Source: Acidimicrobiia bacterium (GTDB lineage: Bacteria > Actinomycetota > Acidimicrobiia > Acidimicrobiales > AC-14). From it: a DNA stretch of 9,997 nucleotides. Shown one piece after another: positions 4,347-9,997 of the stretch (its first letter is position 1; every line of letters begins with the position of its first letter). The translations under genes were made by a program, and so were the position numbers. The notes below the pieces were generated by a model that saw only the letters and a program-made list of their open reading frames with translations, made no database searches and was not told the origin of the DNA. The stretch spans positions 1 through 9,997 of the forward strand of contig JAFAUA010000301.1 of the NCBI GenBank assembly GCA_019243595.1, given 5' to 3'.

Positions 4347-6995
4347 GTGACGACCTTCCTGGCGTTCACCGTCGTCGGCGTCGTCGTCGGCTGCATCTAC
4401 GCGCTGAGCGCCACTGGTCTCGTCGTCACCTACATCACGTCGGGCATCTTCAACTTCGCCCACGGCGCCGTCGGAATGATCGCCGCCTTCATGTACTGGA
4501 GGCTCACCGTCCAGGAGGGATGGCCGGCGCTTCTGGCTCTGCTGTTCATCCTGTTCGTCTTCGCGCCGTTGCTCGGCGTGCTCATCGATCTCCTGATCAT
4601 GCGCAACCTGCACACGGCCTCCGAAGAGGTCCGGGTGATCGTCACCGTGGCCCTGATGCTGTTCCTGCTCGGCGTCGGGCAGTGGATCTGGGACCCCGGC
4701 GTGCCCCGCACGATCCCGCGGTTCTTCAACGCTGACCACGTGCAGCTGTTCAGCGTCAACGTGTCGTACCACCAGATCATCGTCGTGCTGGCAGCTCTCG
4801 CCGTAGCTGTCCTGCTGCGGCTGTTCCTGTTCCGGACCCGCATCGGCGTCGCCCTCCGGGCCACGGTCGACGCGCCCGACCTGGCCTCCTACTTCGGCGC
4901 CGCTCCCGGTCGGGTGCGCCTGCTCGGCTGGGCGATGGGCTCGTCACTCGCCGCCCTGGCGGGCGTCCTCCTGGCCCCGCTCGTCACACTCGACATCCTG
5001 CTGCTGACGCTGCTCGTCATCAACGGCTACGCAGCGGGCATCGTCGGGCGGCTCAAGAGCCTGCCGCTCACGTTCGTGGGCGGCGTGGCGCTGGGCCTGC
5101 TCGAGTCCTACGTCGTGGGCTACGGGCCGCGCAGCGTCCTGAGCCAGCTCCGCCCGACGGTGCCCGTCATCTTCCTGTACATCGCCCTGCTGATCTTCCC
5201 CCAGAGTCGTCTGCGTGTTGGTCGCGCCCTTGCCCGGCGCACCACCAAGGTGCCTTCGCTCCGAACATCGCTGATCGCCGCCGCCGTCTTCGTCGTCGCC
5301 GCGTGGGTCCTGGCCACGACGCTGTCGGGGAGCAACGTCTTCACCCTCGGTCGTGGGCTCGTCGCCGCCTTGATCCTGCTCTCGCTCGTGCTGCTCACCG
5401 GCTACGGCGGGCAGATCTCTCTGGCCCAGTGGACGTTCGTCGGCTTCGGCGCCTTCGCCATGGGCAAGGTGGCGGGTGGCGACTCGGTGCTGGGCGTGCT
5501 TGCTGCCGTGGCCTTCGCCGGCGCCCTGGGCGCCCTGTCGGCGCTGCCCGCCCTGCGCCTTCGCGGCCTGTACCTGGCCCTCGCCACGTTCGCCTTCGGT
5601 GTGGCCATGACGGCGGTCTTCTTCGACAACAACAACATCTTCGGCCAGGGCGGCGCCCTGAAGGTCGGGCGCGTCCTGGTGCACGGCGACAGCGCGTTCG
5701 TCGTCCTGATTGCCGTCGTCTTCGCGGCGGCGGCCGTCGGTGTCGTCGCGGTACGCCGGTCGTCGTTCGGCCGGCGCCTGGTGGCGATGTCCGACAGCCA
5801 GGTCGCGTGTGCCACGCTCGGCATGAGCCTCACGTGGACCAAGCTCATCGTGTTCGCGGCGTCGGCCGGCCTGGCGGGGCTGGCGGGCGCGCTGTTCGGC
5901 GGGCTGCAGGGATCGGTGGGCAGCCTGAACTTCCAGGTCCTGAACAGCCTGGCCATCTTCCTTTTGCTCGCCGTCTGGGGTGTCGACTCGATCCTGGCGG
6001 CCTTGTTCGCCGGCGTCTCCTACGCCTACCTGTTCGTCCTGTCCGCCCACTACCCCGACATCCGCGGCCTGTCGTTCATGCTGACGGGGCTCGCCGCCCT
6101 CGGCCTGGCGCGCAACCCCGAAGGCGCGATTGCCCTGACCAGCCACAACCTCGAGCAGATCAGAGGTTGGTGGCAGTCTCGCGGCGAGCGCCGACCCGCC
6201 GAGGCTGTGCCCCACGTCGGGTTCGTGCCGCTGGTCGCCGACGCCGGTGCCGGGGCGTCGAACGGTGGCGGGAACGGCCACCACGGCCAGACGCCCGCCC
6301 TCGAGCTCATCGACGTCCACACCGGCTACGGCCGCATCGAGGTGGTGCATGGCGTCGACCTGGTCGTCCCGCCGGCCACCGTGTTCGCCCTCCTCGGTCC
6401 CAACGGGGCGGGTAAGTCGACGCTGATCCGGACAGCGAGCGGTGGCCATCCGGCGTGGTCGGGCTGCGTCCACATCTCTGGCGTCCACGTCAACGGCGCT
6501 GCGCCCGAGGCGATGGCCCGTCTCGGCGTCTGCACCGTCCCCGAAGGGCGCAGCATCTTCGCCAACCTCACCGTCGCCGAGAACCTGCGGATGATGACGT
6601 ACCGCATCGGGGTCACCGACGACGAGGTGGAGGAGCGGGCCTACTCCGCGTTTCCTCGGCTCGCCGAGCGCCGCCACCAGTTAGCTGGCACCCTTTCAGG
6701 TGGTGAACAGCAGATGCTGGCGATGGCGCGGGCCGTCGCCACGAACCCGAAGCTTCTCCTCCTCGACGAGATCTCCCTCGGCCTGGCGCCCCGCATCGTC
6801 GCCGGCCTCTACGAGCACGTGGCCCAGCTGAAGGAGCAGGGGATGGCGATCCTGCTCGTCGAGCAGTTCGTGCAGACCGCCCTGTCGGTCGCCGATTTCG
6901 CAGCGGTGATGACCCAGGGCCGGATCTACCGCATGGGCGAGACCGGGGACATCACCGACGCGGTCTCCGCCGCCTACATGGGGGCGGTGGGGTGA
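4347..6995 (+). CDS. LivH-LivM-LivF fusion: complete permease pair plus ATPase in one polypeptide, 882 aa
   Basis: Membrane importer of the branched-chain amino acid (HAAT) ABC family. Residues 1-290 are a LivH-like permease (GCIYALSATGLVVTY, IFNFAHGAVGM; coupling region near GVALRATVDAPDLA). Residues 305-600 are a LivM-like permease (LLTGYGGQISLAQWTFVGFGAF at 350-370, split motif; RLRGLYLALATFAFG; FGRRLVAMSDSQVACATLGM). A Gly/His-rich linker (about 610-650) leads to a LivF-type ATPase: Walker A GPNGAGKST (684-692, K690), signature LSGGEQQ (783-789), Walker B LLLLDE (D807, E808), and VEQ (Q840) where other ABC proteins have the switch histidine, as usual in LivF. No LivG partner is encoded nearby, so the ATPase may homodimerise or use a LivG from elsewhere. 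Start is GTG 7 nt after the lipoprotein stop with no clear ribosome site, implying coupling; the LivH start is complete. Confidence 0.93.
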   Translation: MTTFLAFTVVGVVVGCIYALSATGLVVTYITSGIFNFAHGAVGMIAAFMYWRLTVQEGWPALLALLFILFVFAPLLGVLIDLLIMRNLHTASEEVRVIVTVALMLFLLGVGQWIWDPGVPRTIPRFFNADHVQLFSVNVSYHQIIVVLAALAVAVLLRLFLFRTRIGVALRATVDAPDLASYFGAAPGRVRLLGWAMGSSLAALAGVLLAPLVTLDILLLTLLVINGYAAGIVGRLKSLPLTFVGGVALGLLESYVVGYGPRSVLSQLRPTVPVIFLYIALLIFPQSRLRVGRALARRTTKVPSLRTSLIAAAVFVVAAWVLATTLSGSNVFTLGRGLVAALILLSLVLLTGYGGQISLAQWTFVGFGAFAMGKVAGGDSVLGVLAAVAFAGALGALSALPALRLRGLYLALATFAFGVAMTAVFFDNNNIFGQGGALKVGRVLVHGDSAFVVLIAVVFAAAAVGVVAVRRSSFGRRLVAMSDSQVACATLGMSLTWTKLIVFAASAGLAGLAGALFGGLQGSVGSLNFQVLNSLAIFLLLAVWGVDSILAALFAGVSYAYLFVLSAHYPDIRGLSFMLTGLAALGLARNPEGAIALTSHNLEQIRGWWQSRGERRPAEAVPHVGFVPLVADAGAGASNGGGNGHHGQTPALELIDVHTGYGRIEVVHGVDLVVPPATVFALLGPNGAGKSTLIRTASGGHPAWSGCVHISGVHVNGAAPEAMARLGVCTVPEGRSIFANLTVAENLRMMTYRIGVTDDEVEERAYSAFPRLAERRHQLAGTLSGGEQQMLAMARAVATNPKLLLLDEISLGLAPRIVAGLYEHVAQLKEQGMAILLVEQFVQTALSVADFAAVMTQGRIYRMGETGDITDAVSAAYMGAVG

Positions 6996-8347
6996 GCTCC
7001 ACGCGGCGGATGCGAGCTCTGGCCTACGTCGTCGTGGGCCTGCTGCTGGCCGGGGTGTTCGGGATCCGGGTGGCGAGCGCGGCGAGGGCGGACGACACGA
7101 CCCTCGGCAGCTATTCGGCGATCGCCGCCGCGCCGGGCATGGAGTTCACCGAGGACGAGCCCAGCGCCCAGGCCCACCCTGAAGGCCAGGGCGACGTTCC
7201 GTACACGACGTCGATCCTCACCAACGGCGGCGTGGGCTACGCCCTGTCGTCGATCGCCTGGCCGGGCGCCTACGGCGGCAACGCCGGAAGCCTCGTCCTT
7301 GTCGCGCTCCCCAGCGCCGTCGGTCCCATCCCGCGGCCCGACGCCGTCACCAGCCTGGTGCAGACGGTGTCGCCCGCCCTGCAGTATCCGATCAGGGCCG
7401 AGGCCCGTGCCGGGACGGCCCCCGACGCCAGCTACGGCCAGATCCCGGGGACCACGCTTACCTCGCACGCCGATGCGAACAACGTGCACGCCGTCGCCGA
7501 CGTGAAGAGCGCGCAGCAGTCGGGGGTCAACTACGGGAACATGCACTCCGACAGCTCGAGCACGCTCGACGGCAACTCGGTGAAAACGCTCGCTGACAGC
7601 GTCATCCAGAACATCGACATCGGCGGCGTCGTCAAGATCAAGTCGCTCATCAGCACGGCGACGGCGACGACCGACGGATCCAACTCGTCGGCCAACGGGG
7701 CCACGTTGCTCCAGGGCCTCACCGTCGGCGGCCAGCCCGCAACCCTCGACCAGGGCGGCCTGCACGTCGGTAGCTCGAGCTCGCCTCTCAACGCCGCCGC
7801 CGCGGCGGCGGCCAACCAGGCGCTGACGAACCTGGGGATGAAGGTCTACGTCAGCCAGCCGATCACCGAGCGCAACGCGGGCAGCATCACCTACCAAGCC
7901 AGCTCGATCGTGTGGACCTGGGTTCCTCCGAGCGACCCGTCGAAGAACGTGCTCATCCTGACGCTCGGCGGCTCCCGCGTCTCCGTCGCCGCCGGGGAGG
8001 GCTTCGGGCAGCCCTCCGAGTCGGCCGACACCGGAGCGGGCGCCACGTCGGGCGGCGGCGGAGGCGGCACGTCTGTGCTCGGCAGCGGCGTCTCCGGCTC
8101 GACCTCGGCTCCGCTCGGGAGCGTGGGTACGAGCTCCAGCGGCACCTTCGGTACCCGCTCCGCCGGCCGCGGCGCGACCCAGAACATCGGCGGTGTGAAC
8201 ATCGCCAAGACCTTCGACGGCTTCGGCGCCATTTGGATCGTCGTCGCCCTCGCCGCCGCCGGCCTCGTCGGGTTCGGCTCCTGGCGGTTGCTTGGCGAGC
8301 TCGTCGACAAACCACCCGCGACCTGTCCCCTGGAGGTACCACGGTGA
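6992..8347 (+). CDS. Secreted, C-terminally membrane-anchored protein of unknown function, 451 aa
   Basis: I do not recognise a characterised function. Residues 1-30 are a signal peptide (RRMRAL, hydrophobic 12-24, cleavage likely after VASA at 30 or ARA at 33). Residues 34-340 form an extracellular region rich in Ala, Ser, Thr, Gly and Val, without cysteine. The stretch 205-260 (VVKIKSLISTATATTDG, then GLTVGGQPATLDQGGLHVG) recalls beta-rich actinobacterial choice-of-anchor surface proteins; that is a weak resemblance. Residues 341-400 are a Gly/Ser/Thr linker, 412-431 a transmembrane helix, and the tail is cytosolic. The GTG start overlaps the transporter stop by 4 nt, with GGGGG (6980-6984) as ribosome site, so it is made together with the importer. 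A role in substrate capture or envelope scaffolding for that importer is inference. Confidence 0.8.
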   Translation: MSSTRRMRALAYVVVGLLLAGVFGIRVASAARADDTTLGSYSAIAAAPGMEFTEDEPSAQAHPEGQGDVPYTTSILTNGGVGYALSSIAWPGAYGGNAGSLVLVALPSAVGPIPRPDAVTSLVQTVSPALQYPIRAEARAGTAPDASYGQIPGTTLTSHADANNVHAVADVKSAQQSGVNYGNMHSDSSSTLDGNSVKTLADSVIQNIDIGGVVKIKSLISTATATTDGSNSSANGATLLQGLTVGGQPATLDQGGLHVGSSSSPLNAAAAAAANQALTNLGMKVYVSQPITERNAGSITYQASSIVWTWVPPSDPSKNVLILTLGGSRVSVAAGEGFGQPSESADTGAGATSGGGGGGTSVLGSGVSGSTSAPLGSVGTSSSGTFGTRSAGRGATQNIGGVNIAKTFDGFGAIWIVVALAAAGLVGFGSWRLLGELVDKPPATCPLEVPR

Positions 8348-8928
8348 CGGCATCCACCTTCCCTGCGGAGGCCGAGAGCGCGGCCGCGGCGCCCTACGTC
8401 GACGACGAGGAACTGGCCAGGGGCCTGGCCCGTGTCAGGCGGCGGGCGAGCATGGTCCCGACCGACAAGTGGCTGGCGATCGCCGGCGGGGTCCTCATGC
8501 CGCTCGGGGTCATCCTCGTCTTCATCGGCTGGTACGGCGCCGCCCACACGACCCGCCTGTTCGAGGAGATCCCGTACCTGATCTCGGGTGGTCTGCTCGG
8601 CATCGTGCTGTCGGCGATCGGCGCTGCCCTCTACTTCGGCTACTGGTTGACGAGGCTGGTGGCGGGGGAGCGTCAGACCATCGAGCTCCTGGCCCGGATC
8701 GAAGCCAAGCTCGACGGGGCGGCGATCGAAGGCAACGGGGCCCGGCCCTCGGGTGGGGCGGCTGCGTCCGGCGCCGCCAACGGGACGTTCGTCGCCACCC
8801 GCACCGGCTCGATGTTCCACCGGCCGGACTGCCCGGTGGTCGCCGACCGTCCCCAGAGCGAGCTGCGGACGGTGAAGCTCCCGGCAACGGGGATGGCGCC
8901 GTGCAAGCTCTGCGGGCCCCTCGACTAG
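8344..8928 (+). CDS. Two-TM protein with C-terminal HxxxC...CxxC cluster, 194 aa
   Basis: Unknown integral membrane protein. After an acidic and then basic N-terminal stretch, residues 44-64 and about 78-105 are transmembrane helices joined by a short loop (GAAHTTRLFEEIP). A charged helix (ERQTIELLARIEAKLD, 109-124) and a Gly/Ala linker lead to a small C-terminal domain, about 147-194: GTFVATRTGSMFHRPDCPVV and later APCKLCGPLD. H159, C163, C187 and C190 are spaced like the small Ada-like metal-binding module often fused to secreted nucleases and ComEC-type proteins, so a zinc-type site is likely but not proved. Start GTG at 8344 overlaps the previous stop by 4 nt, with GGAGG (8332-8336) 7 nt before it. 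Last gene of the operon. By the positive-inside rule (basic residues at 31-42) both ends are probably cytoplasmic; I am not sure. Confidence 0.8.
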   Translation: MTASTFPAEAESAAAAPYVDDEELARGLARVRRRASMVPTDKWLAIAGGVLMPLGVILVFIGWYGAAHTTRLFEEIPYLISGGLLGIVLSAIGAALYFGYWLTRLVAGERQTIELLARIEAKLDGAAIEGNGARPSGGAAASGAANGTFVATRTGSMFHRPDCPVVADRPQSELRTVKLPATGMAPCKLCGPLD

Positions 8929-8984
8929 CGCCCGTGAAATCCGCGTAGAGGCCTGCTCGCGAGGGTTAATTGCCGGCCGCCGTG

Positions 8985-9024
8985 GGTATGAGAGCGCGCA
9001 GTTTTCTGCCCGCCCGCTCATACC
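8985..9024 (+). promoter_or_regulatory. 40-nt two-part hairpin in the spacer after the transporter operon
   Basis: GGTATGAG (8985-8992) pairs perfectly with CTCATACC (9017-9024). Inside it GCGcGCAG (8994-9001) pairs with CTGCcCGC (9006-9013) with one C-C mismatch and a TTTT loop. It starts 56 nt after the operon stop and ends 17 nt before the favoured start of the next gene. It could terminate the operon (no T-run follows) or form a leader structure or operator for the downstream gene. Its presence argues against starting the downstream protein at 8970-8988, which would put the hairpin inside the coding region. Confidence 0.5.
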
Positions 9025-9041
9025 GTTCGAGGTTCGCCCCC

Positions 9042-9449
9042 GTGGCCGTCGAAGAAGCAGCCAGTCTGCGAGACCAAATGAGCAGGGCCCGGTCCCGCAT
9101 CCGGGAAATGCGAGAGATGCTCCTCTCTGCTCAGTCGCTCGACCGCGCCGCGCACTCCGAGACCGGACAAGACGGCGCCGTCCCCGTCGACCGCAGCGAG
9201 CTCGCCCCCTACCTCTTGGCGCTGGCCCTCGACATGGGCGCTACCCAGGTGCCGCTCGAGCGGGCAGCCGACGAGCTCGTCGAGGTCGCCCAGGGCAGTC
9301 CGATGGCCCTGCTGGCGGCCCGTTCGCTGGCTGCCAGCCTGCACAAGGAGCTCCCCGACGACAAGCGGGCCCGCCTCGTCGTCGACCTCCTCACCCGGGC
9401 CGTCCGCCAGGCCCGCGTCGAGGCCTTCGGCAGCCCCGGCCGCGCCTGA
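9042..9449 (+). CDS. Small helical protein of unknown function, 135 aa
   Basis: I do not recognise this protein. It is soluble, has no cysteine and is predicted by eye to be all-helical: a coiled-coil-prone start (EEAASLRDQMSRARSRIREMREMLL, split at 4-28), a loop rich in Asp/Ser/Gly (32-50), then three amphipathic helices (SELAPYLLALALDMG; PLERAADELVEVAQ; LLAARSLAASLHKEL) and a basic last helix ending VRQARVEAFG. GTG at 9042 is chosen because GAGG (9029-9032) lies 9 nt before it. Starts at 8970 (TTG), 8982 (GTG) or 8988 (ATG) would add 18 to 24 residues but would run through the 8985-9024 hairpin. It stands between the transporter operon and a regulator gene, with gaps on both sides, so it is probably its own unit. 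Confidence 0.65.
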   Translation: MAVEEAASLRDQMSRARSRIREMREMLLSAQSLDRAAHSETGQDGAVPVDRSELAPYLLALALDMGATQVPLERAADELVEVAQGSPMALLAARSLAASLHKELPDDKRARLVVDLLTRAVRQARVEAFGSPGRA

Positions 9450-9488
9450 CCGACCCCCTGGCCTGATGGCCGAAAACGTGGGATAGCT

Positions 9489-9515
9489 GTCATTGCGGCC
9501 ACCGGCCGCAACGAC
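9489..9515. promoter_or_regulatory. 27-bp near-perfect palindrome before the GlxA-type regulator gene
   Basis: Left arm GTCaTTGCGGCC (9489-9500) and right arm GGCCGCAAcGAC (9504-9515) are inverted around ACC, with one mismatched position in 12. It ends 13 nt before the regulator start. The place and symmetry fit an operator for an autoregulated transcription factor, or a leader hairpin that affects its translation. No clear promoter hexamers are seen, although GATAG (9482-9486) lies just upstream. Confidence 0.5.
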
Positions 9516-9528
9516 GCATGCTGGGCGT

Positions 9529-9997
9529 ATGCGCCGTGTCGTGATCGTCGCCTTCCCCGACGTGCAGTCGCTCGACGTCGCGGGACCGGCCGAGGTCTTC
9601 GCCGCGGCCGGCGGTTACCGGGTCGACGTCGTGGCTCCGACCGCCGGTGTGGTGCGAGCGAGCAGCGGGATCGCCCTGTGGGCCGACCGGGCCCTGGCCG
9701 ACGTGCGCGGTGCGATCGACACGCTCGTCGTCGCTGGCGGTGCGGGCACACGAGAGGTCATGGCCGACGACACGTTCGTCTCCGCGATCCGTCGGCTGTC
9801 GCCGAAGTGCCGCCGAGTCTCGTCGGTGTGCAGCGGCGCCTTCGTGTTGGCCGCCGCCGGACTCCTCGACGGCCGGCGGGCGACGACGCACTGGGGCTGG
9901 TGCGACCTGCTGGCCGAGTCCTTCCCGACCGTGACGGTCGAACCCGATCGCATCTTCGTGCGCGACGGCGACGTGTGGACGTCGGCGGGTGTTACCG
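9529..9997 (+). CDS. GlxA-type transcriptional regulator, DJ-1/PfpI-like domain (5' part, truncated by window end)
   Basis: The first 156 residues are visible; the frame is still open at the right edge. They form the class-I glutamine-amidotransferase-like (DJ-1/PfpI) domain of GlxA-family regulators: VVIVAFPDVQSLDVAGPAEV (4-23), the strand LVVAGGAGTREV, the nucleophile-elbow region SVCSGAFVLAAAGLLDGRRA (99-118) with Cys101, then TTHW (119-122) and the strand-turn FVRDGDVWTSAGVT. In the family an AraC-type helix-turn-helix follows; here it would lie outside the window, so an enzyme or stress protein of the same fold cannot be ruled out, though the TTHW segment strongly favours the regulator. 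ATG at 9529 begins the first beta strand directly; the ribosome site is weak. The palindrome at 9489-9515 is a likely control site. Confidence 0.85.
   Translation, partial: MRRVVIVAFPDVQSLDVAGPAEVFAAAGGYRVDVVAPTAGVVRASSGIALWADRALADVRGAIDTLVVAGGAGTREVMADDTFVSAIRRLSPKCRRVSSVCSGAFVLAAAGLLDGRRATTHWGWCDLLAESFPTVTVEPDRIFVRDGDVWTSAGVT

Noticed and set aside
4944..6677. Long minus-strand open frame (577 codons)
   Set aside because: Antisense to the Liv fusion. The translation is low-complexity (Gln, Glu, Asp, Arg, Gly) and has no recognisable domain.
7789..7815. GCC/GCG-rich run in the secreted protein gene
   Set aside because: It encodes an alanine run within a clean reading frame; not a repeat array or mobile-element scar.
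6974..8353. Minus-strand open frame antisense to the secreted protein
   Set aside because: The plus-strand gene has a signal peptide, TM anchor and coupled start; the antisense frame has none of these and an Arg/Gly/Ala-rich composition.

Overview
The window is very GC-rich, codes on both strands with strong third-position G/C bias, uses many GTG starts, and carries actinobacterial gene types: an ANTAR-domain protein, a lipobox-anchored solute-binding protein with a long Gly/Ser tether, and an actinobacterial-type GT4 trehalose-synthase homologue. I infer a high-GC actinomycete, possibly an Acidimicrobiia-like lineage. That placement is a judgement from gene style, not a measured result.

Left part (minus strand, 1261 to 41): a small signalling cluster. 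It encodes a PAS sensor with a histidine-kinase-type dimerisation helix but no ATPase domain, a 78-residue protein of unknown function, and an ANTAR-domain (RNA-binding antiterminator) protein. Hairpins sit in both gaps between these genes. Positions 1-40 hold nothing I can support. Divergent from the sensor, about 48 bp away, is a GT4 glycosyltransferase of the trehalose synthase (TreT-like) type (1310-2743).

Centre (plus strand, 2879 to 8928): a tightly packed four-gene operon and the most interesting part of the window. It encodes (i) a branched-chain-amino-acid-type solute-binding lipoprotein, (ii) one 882-residue polypeptide fusing both permeases (LivH-like and LivM-like) and a LivF-like ATPase, with no LivG in the window, (iii) a secreted, C-terminally membrane-anchored protein of unknown function, and (iv) a two-TM protein ending in a His/Cys cluster (HxxxC...CxxC). 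Gaps are 7 nt, then two 4-nt GTGA overlaps, so co-translation is likely. The layout suggests one machine: capture by the lipoprotein, import by the fused transporter, and two envelope accessory proteins of unknown role.

Right part: a hairpin-bearing spacer, a 135-residue helical protein of unknown function (9042-9449), a spacer with a near-perfect 27-bp palindrome (9489-9515), and the 5' part of a GlxA-type transcription regulator (DJ-1/PfpI-like sensor domain) that runs off the right edge. I see no tRNA, rRNA, CRISPR array, insertion sequence or phage gene.
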